Shown: one piece after another, positions 33,541 to 41,524 of the stretch
Layout: every line of letters begins with the position of its first letter
Numbering within the stretch: the first letter of the stretch is position 1
Assembly (NCBI GenBank): GCA_964424115.1
Contig: CAYRHN010000001.1
Span: 124,001-188,000 of the forward strand
Reading direction: 5' to 3'
Source of the DNA: CAYRHN01 sp964424115
GTDB taxonomy: Bacteria > Chloroflexota > Anaerolineae > Anaerolineales > Anaerolineaceae
DNA length: 64,000 bases
The notes under the pieces: generated by a model
What the model was told of the DNA's origin: nothing
The model's database searches: none
What the model saw: only the letters and a program-made list of their open reading frames with translations
Position numbers and translations under genes: made by a program

Positions 33541-34062
33541 TTAACGATTTTTACGGAGCAAGCGGAAGATGCCGCTGATCAAACCAAGGGTGATGCCAAA
33601 GGCGATGCCAAATAGAATCACGCCGCGTTGATCGATGCTGGTTTCGATGGGGCCATCGGCTTTGCCAGCCAACAAGACAACGGTTTTGATCTTGCCACCG
33701 TGCACTTCGCGCGCAATGATAAGGCCAGAGTGGCCTTCATTGATGGTGACATTCCCACCGGTAATGACCGAAGCATTACCGGTGATGGTTATCTCTTCGC
33801 CTTTTGCGATACCGACACCGCCATCCGAGAGAGAAAAAGTGCCTGCTTTCACCACACCCACTCCGCCGTCTGTCAGGTTAACTTGCTGCCCGACAATCTC
33901 TTTGACGCCGGAATTGCTGATCTCCACCTGGTCAGCGGTGATCTGCGTGGCGCTGCTGCCAGTGACGACCACATGATGGCCTTCCACGTTTTGCACGGAA
34001 GTCCCTTTGATCTCGACCGGTTCGTTTTCCGGGGCTGCTTGAGGGGCCTGTTCTTCGGTCAT
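33541..34062 (-). CDS. Tail-anchored beta-solenoid-like protein of unknown function
   Basis: 173 residues. An acidic, Pro-rich start is followed by imperfect repeats of about 15-17 residues (VQNVEGHHVVVTGSSA, ADQVEISNSGV, GQQVNLTDGGVGVVKAG, TFSLSDGGVGIAKGE, EITITGNASVITGGN) that look like rungs of a short beta-helix. A hydrophobic helix (about 147-166) then RLLRKNR ends the protein, so it is probably tail-anchored with the solenoid in the cytoplasm; it has no signal peptide. No family recognised. AGGAG precedes the ATG. It lies 78 bases upstream of bL25. Confidence 0.68.
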   Translation of the reverse strand: MTEEQAPQAAPENEPVEIKGTSVQNVEGHHVVVTGSSATQITADQVEISNSGVKEIVGQQVNLTDGGVGVVKAGTFSLSDGGVGIAKGEEITITGNASVITGGNVTINEGHSGLIIAREVHGGKIKTVVLLAGKADGPIETSIDQRGVILFGIAFGITLGLISGIFRLLRKNR

Positions 34063-34209
34063 GGCAATCTCCTGTTATGCGATCCGTTTGAAAAGAACAA
34101 ATGAACTTGCACGAAGGATAATTTTATTCGGCTTTAAGCTATTCGTCAAGGATGAGGTTCCGGCGGTCTGAATGACTGAATCATTTGGAAGTTCGTGTTG
34201 AAAAGTACT

Positions 34210-34237
34210 TTGCTTTTTAATTAATTAGCACTATAAT
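34210..34237 (+). promoter_or_regulatory. Probable sigma-70 type promoter of the UgpC-like gene
   Basis: TTGCTT (34210-34215) and a perfect TATAAT (34232-34237) with 16 bases between, 34 bases before the ATG; AAGGAGG sits at the ribosome-binding position. Confidence 0.65.
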
Positions 34238-34271
34238 CGTACTAACTATACTTGTAAGTAAGGAGGAATGC

Positions 34272-35384
34272 ATGGCTAGTGTAACGTACGATCATATTTG
34301 GAAGAAGTTCGGAGATTTTGTGGCTCTGAACGATCTCAACCTGCAGGTCGAGGATAAAGAATTCCTGGTCCTGGTAGGCCCCTCTGGCTGCGGCAAGACA
34401 ACTGCGCTGCGCTGCCTGGCCGGATTGGAAGAAGTAACCAATGGGCGGATCCTGATCGGCGACCGTGTGGTCAATGACATTGCGCCTAAAGATCGCGATA
34501 TTGCGATGGTGTTCCAGTCCTATGCGCTGTATCCGCACATGAGCGTGTTCGATAACATGGCCTTTGGTTTGAAATTGCGCAAGGTTCCAAAAGATGAGAT
34601 CAAGCGCCGTGTTGAAGAAGCTGCCAAGACCCTGGGCATCGAACATCTGCTTAAGCGAAAACCGCGCGAGTTGTCCGGTGGTCAACGCCAGCGTGTGGCA
34701 GTAGGGCGCGCGATCGTTCGCGAGCCGCGTGTGTTCTTATTCGACGAACCTCTTTCCAACCTGGATGCCAAGTTGCGCGTCCAGACACGTGCCGAGATCA
34801 GCAAGTTACATCAGCGCCTGCAAACCACCTTTATTTACGTGACCCACGATCAGACGGAGGCCATGACCATGGCCACGCGCATTGCGGTCATGAATAAAGG
34901 TCTTTTGCAGCAGCTCGACACGCCGCAGAACTTGTATGATAAACCTGCCAATATGTTCGTGGCCGGCTTTATCGGGTCGCCTTCGATGAACTTCTTCCCG
35001 GCTCATATGCGTCGCGATGCGGGTGGATTGTTCGTTGACACTGGCGATTTTGCCGTCAAGCTGCCGGATAATAAGGTAGCGACCTATGCCCCGTATGACG
35101 GGAAGGAAATCATCTTTGGTATCCGCCCCGAGGATATCCATAACCCGAACTTTGCCCCGGCGGGGATCTCTGCGTCGCCGGTCGAGTCGAAGGTGGATGT
35201 TACGGAGTTGATGGGCAATGAAATATTCCTCTACCTGGTGAGCGGCAAGCACAATTATGTGGCACGTGTGGACCCGCGCACGCATTTCGCGATGGGGGAT
35301 CAGGCTCGCGTTGTCTTCAACATGGACAATATCCAGATATTTGATCCTTCGGTGGACCGCGAAAATCCTGTCGCAATCCGCTAG
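34272..35384 (+). CDS. ugpC: ABC transporter ATP-binding protein, UgpC/MalK/MsmK type
   Basis: 370 residues. Walker A GPSGCGKTT (36-44), Q loop FQSYALYPHMSV, signature LSGGQRQRVAVGRA, Walker B VFLFDEPLSNLDA and switch VTHDQTEAM are intact. The C-terminal third (about 240-370) is the TOBE/OB regulatory domain of carbohydrate-uptake ATPases. No permease or binding protein is adjacent, so it may energise several sugar transporters encoded elsewhere, as MsmK does in streptococci. It has its own promoter and a strong ribosome-binding site. Confidence 0.92.
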   Translation: MASVTYDHIWKKFGDFVALNDLNLQVEDKEFLVLVGPSGCGKTTALRCLAGLEEVTNGRILIGDRVVNDIAPKDRDIAMVFQSYALYPHMSVFDNMAFGLKLRKVPKDEIKRRVEEAAKTLGIEHLLKRKPRELSGGQRQRVAVGRAIVREPRVFLFDEPLSNLDAKLRVQTRAEISKLHQRLQTTFIYVTHDQTEAMTMATRIAVMNKGLLQQLDTPQNLYDKPANMFVAGFIGSPSMNFFPAHMRRDAGGLFVDTGDFAVKLPDNKVATYAPYDGKEIIFGIRPEDIHNPNFAPAGISASPVESKVDVTELMGNEIFLYLVSGKHNYVARVDPRTHFAMGDQARVVFNMDNIQIFDPSVDRENPVAIR

Positions 35385-35408
35385 ATCCAGAGCAAGGATT
35401 GGAATGAA

Positions 35409-35435
35409 AGGGGCGGATCCAAAAGGTCCGCCCCT
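35409..35435 (+). terminator. Hairpin after the UgpC-like gene, weak T tract
   Basis: GGGGCGGATCC pairs with GGTCCGCCCC (one bulged T) around AAAA. It is followed by CTTGATTTG with no real T run. Confidence 0.6.
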
Positions 35436-35538
35436 CTTGATTTGAAAACCAGGAAAAAAAGCATATCATTGCCAGCATGCCAAAACGGCGGGTAGAGTCT
35501 CCCTCTGCCACAATCATTCTAAACAAGGGAATAAGCGT

Positions 35539-36288
35539 ATGATCAAGTTGGTTTTAGTTCGTCACGGTGAGAGTGTATGGAATCTTGAAAACCGTTTCAC
35601 GGGATGGACGGATGTGGATCTTTCCGAGACCGGCGTGGCAGAAGCACACAAGGCCGGTAAACTACTGGTCGCTGAAGGTTATACTTTTGATATTGCATTA
35701 ACCTCAGTGCTTAAGAGAGCGATCCGTACCCTGTGGATTGTGTTGGACGAGATGGATCTGATGTGGCTCCCGGTGGAACGTGCCTGGCAGCTGAATGAGC
35801 GCCATTACGGTGCTTTGCAGGGATTGAACAAAGCTGAAACGGCAGAGAAGTACGGGACGGAACAGGTGCATTTGTGGCGACGGAGCTACGCTACGCCACC
35901 TCCTGCCCTGGAGCTGGACGATCCTCGTCATCCGCGTTTTGACCGAAGGTATGCGGGATTGATGCAGGAGCAATTGCCGGCCTGCGAATCATTGAAGCTG
36001 ACCCTCGACCGGGTATTGCCTTACTGGTATACCTCGATTGTGCCACGCTTGAAAAGCGGCCAACGGGTATTAATCGCCGCGCACGGGAACAGTATTCGCG
36101 CTTTGGTGAAGTACCTGGACAATATCTCCGAGGATGAGATCACCGAGCTGAATATTCCGACCGGTATCCCATTGGTGTATGAGCTGGATGATAACCTGAA
36201 GGCTATCCGCCATTATTATTTAGGTGATGCTGCCGAGGCAGAGCGGAAAGCTGCAGCGGTGGCCGCGCAGGCAAAGATCAAGAAATAA
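35539..36288 (+). CDS. gpmA: 2,3-bisphosphoglycerate-dependent phosphoglycerate mutase
   Basis: 249 residues. LVLVRHGESVWN carries the phosphohistidine (His9), FTGWTDVDLSETG and NERHYGALQG the family's substrate residues and catalytic Glu, and AAHGNSIRAL the second His. It interconverts 3- and 2-phosphoglycerate in glycolysis. The C-terminal tail is Ala/Lys-rich, longer than the shortest dPGMs. It lies in its own unit between UgpC and the convergent Lit-like gene. Confidence 0.95.
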   Translation: MIKLVLVRHGESVWNLENRFTGWTDVDLSETGVAEAHKAGKLLVAEGYTFDIALTSVLKRAIRTLWIVLDEMDLMWLPVERAWQLNERHYGALQGLNKAETAEKYGTEQVHLWRRSYATPPPALELDDPRHPRFDRRYAGLMQEQLPACESLKLTLDRVLPYWYTSIVPRLKSGQRVLIAAHGNSIRALVKYLDNISEDEITELNIPTGIPLVYELDDNLKAIRHYYLGDAAEAERKAAAVAAQAKIKK

Positions 36289-36311
36289 ATTGCTCTCAAG
36301 AATATAAGATA

Positions 36312-36344
36312 AAACCGGGCAGGTGATGAAAGCCAGCCTGGTTT
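36312..36344. terminator. Hairpin between convergent gpmA and Lit-like genes
   Basis: AAACCGGGC (36312-36320) pairs with GCCTGGTTT (36336-36344, one G-T pair). CTCTTTAA follows on plus and TATCTTATATT on minus, so it may end both transcripts. Confidence 0.6.
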
Positions 36345-36348
36345 CTCT

Positions 36349-37017
36349 TTAATCCCTGGCGGAGGCCAATCTTTTCCCCACAAAACCGCAGACCAGCGCC
36401 ATGATGGTGGTGAAGACGCCCATCAGGATAAAGGCGCTTTCCCAAAGAGGCAGAGGAAAGAGGCGGATCAGCGTGTCGCTGTAGTTGAATTGCCAGGAAT
36501 TTCCCTCAAAGAAAATAGCATGAAACGCCGTGAAGAGGGCATCGAAATTAATGATCAGGAAGATCAAAATTGCCACAATGATCCCTATGGTGATCCAGCC
36601 GCCGCGGGAAATTCCGCGCCAAAAAACCCGCAACCACTTAAGCCGCCAGAGAAGCAGAGTGCCAAGCAAAAAGAGAGCAAGAAGAACATGCCAGGCAATA
36701 AGCATCCCTTGAACCACTTTCTTTACATCCACCATGTGAGAAAGCTCACGTTCATTGTAAAGAGCTGAACCATCAGGAAGGCGAAAATCACCGAGGAATG
36801 ATGAATCGGCGTCATTCACCAGGTATTCGAGTGAGATCTTTCCCCAAAATAAGCGATCCTGGGTGGTGAAGCCGTAGGTATCGACAGGAAAATCGGGATT
36901 GTTATATTGGTAATCAAGGTACCAGGGATTAATAAGGATGCGGATCGAGGTCATCATAAGAAGGAAGGGAGTGAGGATCGCGACGATCCAAACGATGGTC
37001 TTTTGAAGGCGGGTCAT
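36349..37017 (-). CDS. DUF1461/TIGR01906 membrane protein, Lit-like
   Basis: 222 residues with about five membrane segments. Between the first two is an outer loop with NERELSHMVDVKKVVQG; between the later ones are FHAIFFEGNSW and SDTLIRLFPLPLWE. These are the conserved features of the TIGR01906/DUF1461 family, which in Gram-positive bacteria includes Lit, the lipoprotein intramolecular transacylase that moves an acyl chain to make lyso-form lipoproteins. Function in this phylum is inferred. Overlaps the upstream gene by 4 bases. Confidence 0.78.
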   Translation of the reverse strand: MTRLQKTIVWIVAILTPFLLMMTSIRILINPWYLDYQYNNPDFPVDTYGFTTQDRLFWGKISLEYLVNDADSSFLGDFRLPDGSALYNERELSHMVDVKKVVQGMLIAWHVLLALFLLGTLLLWRLKWLRVFWRGISRGGWITIGIIVAILIFLIINFDALFTAFHAIFFEGNSWQFNYSDTLIRLFPLPLWESAFILMGVFTTIMALVCGFVGKRLASARD

Positions 37018-38570
37018 TGAAACATCTCCGAATTGGAATTGAAGAGAAAGTCAAAGATCATCTGGTTGGTGATCTGTTCCACTGGCGCCAGATCATCGGT
37101 GAGGATTATCCCACCGGCATCCGGCAGCGGTTGGAGGTTCCTGGCGGCCAGGTCAAGCGAAGCGATTAGCAGGTCATTGCTGCCTGGCTGGTTGCGAAGC
37201 CATTCAAGATTGGCAGAAAGGTTGGAGGCCTGAGTGGGTTGGCGGGTGGCATAGATGAGGGTATTGAGGGTGTTGGGAAGATCGATGATGTAAATGGATG
37301 GGAAAACCGATTGAATGGTACTCGCCAGGGCGTCCACAATGCGGCGGTCGCTGGGCAAGCGCCCAACGTTGATGACCATTGCGCCATCATCCGTGAGGTG
37401 GTCGTAGACCAGCTGAAAAAATTCTCGGGTGGTCAGGTGCCAGGGAATATAGGGGGGACGGTAGGCATCCACGCTGATGATCTGGTAGCGGTAAGGGCTA
37501 TTTTCCAGACCGAACCGGCCGTCTTGAAGGATAATATTCAAGTTGGGTTCGTTCATGCCGAAATATTCGCGTCCCACTTGCACAATCATTTCGTCCAGTT
37601 CGAATCCGTCAATCGGGATGGGACCGAGCGCTGCCGTGGCCTGGCGGGCACTGGTTCCAGCTGCCAGTCCGATGATGGCAATGCGTTGGATCGATTCCGG
37701 GGAATAAGGGGGAGGATTAAAGAAAGGCGCCGCAAGGATCTCTTCCCATGGACCGGCATAGAATAACTGGCTGGGGTGGTAAATGGAGTGGTAGCCCTGG
37801 CTTTCGTTGAGAAGCAAATAACGGTAATCGCCCTGCTGAATTACCTGGATGTAGTTATAAGAGGATTCTCCCTCGTATATTTGGCCATCGGTGGGGCGGT
37901 CACTGCCGGGTAAGCCCCAAACAAGAAGGGCAACCAGTAGAAAAGGAGTCCAGAGGAAAGGAAGGGTACGCTTCCAGCCGCTCGAAAAGCCCAGTCCCAA
38001 GATGGAAACGACCAGCAAGGTCCCGGCGAAGACAAAGAATGAGCGGTAGGTGCCAATGGAGGGCATTAAAACCAGAGCTGGAAGGAAAGTGCCGATGAAT
38101 GAACCTAACGTGGATACCGCATAGATCTTACCGGAAGTACTGCCGATGTTTCGGGTCTGATGTGCGGCCAGACGAATGGCAAATGGCGAGGCGGCCCCGA
38201 GCAGAATGGTAGGAACAACCAGGAGCAACAAAGTGGAGAAAAAGGCTCCGACCATCGGGCCAGCCTGGAGGCGGTCAAAGGCGGAGGAAGCAAGCTGGAG
38301 GATTGGACGGCTGGCAACCGGAAGGAGCATTGTGGCAACCGCCGACCAGATGAGGATCTTGAAAAAAGTGCTATATGACGGAGAGCGATCTGCCCAGGCG
38401 CCGCCCAGAAAATAGCCAATGGCAAGATAAATTAAGATCAGGCCGATAACACTGGCCCATACCAAATTGGTCATGCCAAAGGTCCGTTCCAATAAGCGGG
38501 AGGCCAGCATTTCAATGCCCAGTGAAGTCATCCCCGCAAAGAAGACGGCAATATAGATCAGCCTGCGCAT
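37014..38570 (-). CDS. Membrane spermidine-synthase-like protein
   Basis: 518 residues. The N-terminal half has about seven hydrophobic helices (GMTSLGIEMLASRLLERTFG in the first), as in MFS-like spermidine-synthase fusions. The C-terminal half (about 225-518) is a SAM-binding fold with AIIGLAAGTSARQ, FELDEMIVQVGREYF and YQIISVDAYRPPYIPWHLTT. The glycine-rich loop differs from GGGDGG of classic SpeE, so true aminopropyl transfer is uncertain. A -10 box lies only 6 bases before the ATG and there is no Shine-Dalgarno, so the mRNA may be leaderless. It is co-transcribed with the Lit-like gene. Confidence 0.82.
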   Translation of the reverse strand: MRRLIYIAVFFAGMTSLGIEMLASRLLERTFGMTNLVWASVIGLILIYLAIGYFLGGAWADRSPSYSTFFKILIWSAVATMLLPVASRPILQLASSAFDRLQAGPMVGAFFSTLLLLVVPTILLGAASPFAIRLAAHQTRNIGSTSGKIYAVSTLGSFIGTFLPALVLMPSIGTYRSFFVFAGTLLVVSILGLGFSSGWKRTLPFLWTPFLLVALLVWGLPGSDRPTDGQIYEGESSYNYIQVIQQGDYRYLLLNESQGYHSIYHPSQLFYAGPWEEILAAPFFNPPPYSPESIQRIAIIGLAAGTSARQATAALGPIPIDGFELDEMIVQVGREYFGMNEPNLNIILQDGRFGLENSPYRYQIISVDAYRPPYIPWHLTTREFFQLVYDHLTDDGAMVINVGRLPSDRRIVDALASTIQSVFPSIYIIDLPNTLNTLIYATRQPTQASNLSANLEWLRNQPGSNDLLIASLDLAARNLQPLPDAGGIILTDDLAPVEQITNQMIFDFLFNSNSEMFQ

Positions 38571-38576
38571 GGAAGT

Positions 38577-38582
38577 ATTATA
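38577..38582 (-). promoter_or_regulatory. -10 box 6 bases before the ATG at 38570
   Basis: A perfect TATAAT on the minus strand is followed by ACTTCC and then ATG. Transcription would begin at or next to the start codon. The -35 region is not conserved. Confidence 0.55.
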
Positions 38583-38704
38583 TCCGAAAAACCCGCCTAT
38601 CCCGCTTATCCGCCTTTTGGTATATTATAGAGGTTGGCAGGCGGCGATGATCCGCACGGAAGACTGCCGAAATTAATCCATTGAGAAGATTAAGGAACAG
38701 GCAC

Positions 38705-40315
38705 ATGAAACTGGTATCTGTTGTGGAAATGCAAACGATTGAAAAGGCCGCTAGTGCACGAGGGATAAGTTATGCGGATATGATGCAAAGGGCTGGGCAA
38801 GGTGTGGCAGAAGTAGTACTGAGAGAATTTGGAAATTTATTACCGGAGGGTGTCATTGGCCTGGTTGGGACGGGGAACAACGGCGGAGACACGCTGGTGG
38901 CTTTGACTACCCTCTCAAAGGCGGGTTGGCGCGCAAGAGCCTGGTTGACACAGTCCAGGGGAGCCGGGGACAAGCTGGTCGAAGAATTTCTAAAAACAGG
39001 CGGAGAAGTTATTTCGTCTCATGAAGATTTGGAATTAAAACAGATAGATACCTGGCTGGAAGAGGGTGGCGTTCTTTTGGATGGAATCCTTGGCACAGGT
39101 TTTCGATTGCCGTTGAAGCCGGAAATAAAAAAGGTGCTTGCACATATCCGCGACCGGTCCATTAACATTCATGTCGTGGCAGTGGATTGTCCATCAGGGG
39201 TGGATTGCGATAGCGGCGCGATATCGGAGGAGACATTGACGGCAGAAATCACAGTCTGCATGGCGGCAGTAAAGCGGGGGTTGCTGCGATTCCCAGCTTT
39301 TGAAAAAGCGGGGGAGCTTGAGGTGGTGAGCATCGGCCTGCCAGATGATCTGGCGGAATGGGAGGGCGTCCGAGCTGAGGTGATCGATGCGCAACGTGTA
39401 AAGGCGGTTCTGCCGATTCGAAGACGCGAATCCCACAAGGGAAGTTATGGGATCGTGCTGGCAGTAGGGGGATCTGTGAATTATACCGGGGCTATCGGAC
39501 TGGCGGCGCGGGCGGCGTATGCTATGGGGTGCGGCCTTTTGCGCGTAGCCATTCCGAGTGGATTGCATCCGGCCCTGGCCGGTTCCATCCCGGAAGCCAC
39601 CTGGCTGCTGCTACCACAATCAATGGGGGTGATTGCCAGCGAGGCAGCCGAGGTGGTTTTGCGGGCGATGGAAGGCGTGGATGTTCTGTTGATTGGCCCG
39701 GGAATGGGAGAAGAGGAAGCGACAAGCCAATTCATCCGGAGATTGGTCGGAGAGAAGGGAACCCGCAAGGCCAGAGGAAAGATGGGATTCCAGAATGAAA
39801 CAAGCGGCGTTGTGAATGAGGTTGTCTCGCTGCCGCCTGTGGTGCTGGACGCAGATGCATTGCGGATGCTGGCGCATCTAGAAAACTGGAATGAATTAAT
39901 CCCTCAGCCGGCGGTGCTCACCCCACATCCAGGAGAAATGGCTGCATTAACTGGATTATCGATAAGTGAGATCCAGGCAGACCGGGTAGAAGTGGCAAGA
40001 CGATACGCTGCTCAATGGGGGCATGTGGTAACGTTGAAAGGCGCTATTACAGTGATCGCTGCTCCGGATGGACGATTGGCCATGATCCCGCTGGCGACCT
40101 CAGCCCTGGCTAAGGCGGGGACAGGAGATGTTTTGGCGGGAATGATCGCCAGCCTGCGAGCGCAGGGTGTGGGGGCGTATGAAGCTGCGCTGGCAGCCGC
40201 ATGGATCCATGCCGAGGCGGGCATGGTTGCCGAATACAGGGTTGGCAGTCCGGCAAGCGTGTTGGCCAGCGATGTCATCCGGGCAATCCCAGAAGTATTG
40301 CAGCAACTAGGTTAA
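38705..40315 (+). CDS. nnr: Bifunctional NAD(P)H-hydrate epimerase/dehydratase
   Basis: 536 residues from the ATG at 38705, with AAGGA nine bases upstream. The N-terminal YjeF_N epimerase domain (1-220) has GTGNNGGDTLVA and VDCPSGVDCDSG. The C-terminal ADP-dependent dehydratase domain (about 235-536) has VLAVGGSVNYTGA, LDADALRML, LTPHPGEMA and AKAGTGDVLAGM. Together they repair hydrated NADH and NADPH. A segment between the two last parts (about residues 355-380, Lys/Arg-rich) is a little longer than usual. Convergent with the YtxH gene. Confidence 0.95.
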   Translation: MKLVSVVEMQTIEKAASARGISYADMMQRAGQGVAEVVLREFGNLLPEGVIGLVGTGNNGGDTLVALTTLSKAGWRARAWLTQSRGAGDKLVEEFLKTGGEVISSHEDLELKQIDTWLEEGGVLLDGILGTGFRLPLKPEIKKVLAHIRDRSINIHVVAVDCPSGVDCDSGAISEETLTAEITVCMAAVKRGLLRFPAFEKAGELEVVSIGLPDDLAEWEGVRAEVIDAQRVKAVLPIRRRESHKGSYGIVLAVGGSVNYTGAIGLAARAAYAMGCGLLRVAIPSGLHPALAGSIPEATWLLLPQSMGVIASEAAEVVLRAMEGVDVLLIGPGMGEEEATSQFIRRLVGEKGTRKARGKMGFQNETSGVVNEVVSLPPVVLDADALRMLAHLENWNELIPQPAVLTPHPGEMAALTGLSISEIQADRVEVARRYAAQWGHVVTLKGAITVIAAPDGRLAMIPLATSALAKAGTGDVLAGMIASLRAQGVGAYEAALAAAWIHAEAGMVAEYRVGSPASVLASDVIRAIPEVLQQLG

Positions 40316-40321
40316 AGAAAC

Positions 40322-40358
40322 AACCGCCACGGCACACCTAATATGTGCCCTGGCGGTT
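40322..40358. terminator. Long hairpin without T tract between convergent genes
   Basis: AACCGCCA pairs with TGGCGGTT and, inside, GGCACA with TGTGCC around a 7-base loop, with one mismatch between the stems. No T run follows. It lies 7 bases after nnr. Confidence 0.6.
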
Positions 40359-40426
40359 ATCAAGAAAGGTCAAAGTGGTCTTACAGGGAAAGCAAAATCA
40401 CTGGCGATCTGACGACCAGGTAATCT

Positions 40427-40813
40427 CTAACCGGCAGTCTCAGCGGGAGGAGTCTCACTGCCCTTGCGGCGAGACAATTTTGATTTTTGCTCTTCGATCA
40501 CCACCTGACCACGTTGTTGAATTTCTTCAGCTTTTTGCTTCACAGTTTGGGCAGCCTCGTCGGCGCGGGTGCGTGCTTCAACTGCGATCTGATCGGCGCG
40601 TGTACGAGTTTCGTTTGCCAATTGTTCAGCCTTTGATCGGGCTTCTTCCGCGGTAACCTGTACTTTATCGCTCAATTCAATAGCCTTATCCTTGATCAAT
40701 CCGCGAGTCTGTTCGCCGGATTGAGGAGCCAGCAAGAGGGCGGCAACGGCACCGGTCAAGCCACCAACGATGAAGCCAAGCAAGAAGGCGCCAAAATCAT
40801 CATGTTCTGCCAT
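40427..40813 (-). CDS. YtxH domain protein with long coiled coil
   Basis: 128 residues. A Gly-rich hydrophobic N-terminus (FLLGFIVGGLTGAVAALLLAPQSGEQTR) is the YtxH/GvpP-like motif, followed by a continuous Ala/Glu/Arg heptad-like helix (about 40-115). Such proteins are general-stress proteins at the membrane in bacilli. It is downstream of another small membrane protein on the same strand, with which it is probably co-transcribed. AAGGAG precedes the ATG. Function unknown. Confidence 0.8.
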   Translation of the reverse strand: MAEHDDFGAFLLGFIVGGLTGAVAALLLAPQSGEQTRGLIKDKAIELSDKVQVTAEEARSKAEQLANETRTRADQIAVEARTRADEAAQTVKQKAEEIQQRGQVVIEEQKSKLSRRKGSETPPAETAG

Positions 40814-40855
40814 TGTACGATTCTCCTTTCAAGAGAAGTTGGTTGGATATTGATA

Positions 40856-41329
40856 TTATTTGCCCTTCGCCTTAGGGAAGAGCAATTGGAAAAATTTTCG
40901 TGTTGCGGCGAAGAAGGTGTTGGCCTTGATCACCGGGCTGGAAAGGTTATCGCTGAGAAAAGTGGCTGTTCCACGCAGGGTCTTTACGGTCTTGTCGGTA
41001 GACTCGATAACCGGTTTGATCTCATTTCTCACCAGGTTGATCAGCAGCGAAATTTGAACAACCAGGATGATCAAGACAGTTCCGATCACAAAGGTTTGCA
41101 AGGCGAGGAAGATCAGGAATACATCGCGGATCTTCGATGTGGTACTGACATCTTGTGAAAATAGAAAAATCACTAAGCCGATCATCACAAGGAGGAGTAC
41201 CACAACCCCAATGATCAGCCAGACACTGGATTTCTTTTCTGGCTCTTCAGCCTTGGTCTCGGGGGCAGGGAGCGCCGGCGGGACGGGCTGCACAGGTTCG
41301 GGAGAAGTGGGAAGAGGAGAATCAGCCAT
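40856..41329 (-). CDS. Two-helix membrane protein with Pro-rich N-terminus
   Basis: 157 residues from the ATG at 41329. A Pro/Ala-rich acidic leader (1-35), then two hydrophobic helices (about 37-57 and 70-98), then an amphipathic region with DKTVKTLRGTATFLSDNL and a basic end, similar to the small proteins often found with YtxH proteins. A longer frame starts 63 bases upstream but overlaps the promoter. The -10 box is only 10 bases before the ATG and there is no Shine-Dalgarno. Function unknown. Confidence 0.7.
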   Translation of the reverse strand: MADSPLPTSPEPVQPVPPALPAPETKAEEPEKKSSVWLIIGVVVLLLVMIGLVIFLFSQDVSTTSKIRDVFLIFLALQTFVIGTVLIILVVQISLLINLVRNEIKPVIESTDKTVKTLRGTATFLSDNLSSPVIKANTFFAATRKFFQLLFPKAKGK

Positions 41330-41339
41330 AGTTGAATAG

Positions 41340-41345
41340 ATTATA
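41340..41345 (-). promoter_or_regulatory. -10 box 10 bases before the ATG at 41329
   Basis: TATAAT on the minus strand is followed by CTATTCAACT and ATG, with no ribosome-binding site. Suggests a leaderless or nearly leaderless mRNA. The -35 region (AAACAT) is weak. Confidence 0.45.
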
Positions 41346-41422
41346 ACATAAAGTAATATTGAATGTTTTCGGTGAGTTTCTAATAAATACAAAATCCATG
41401 AAAAGCAGAGTCGCGAGGGGTC

Positions 41423-41431
41423 TGGTATAAT
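41423..41431 (+). promoter_or_regulatory. Extended -10 promoter of uvrA
   Basis: TGGTATAAT fits an extended -10 (TGnTATAAT), 93 bases before the uvrA ATG. No clear -35 box, as usual for extended -10 promoters. Confidence 0.5.
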
Positions 41432-41524
41432 GTTCTTTTGTCGTCAAGCAGGAGGAAATCCTGAATGTCGCAATAAAACAAATGTGCTATAATCGGGGTG
41501 AATCCCTGTGAAAAGGTAAATCGT

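Noticed and set aside
32794..33615. Plus-strand frame of 273 codons opposite bL25
   Set aside because: Antisense shadow of a clear ribosomal protein gene.
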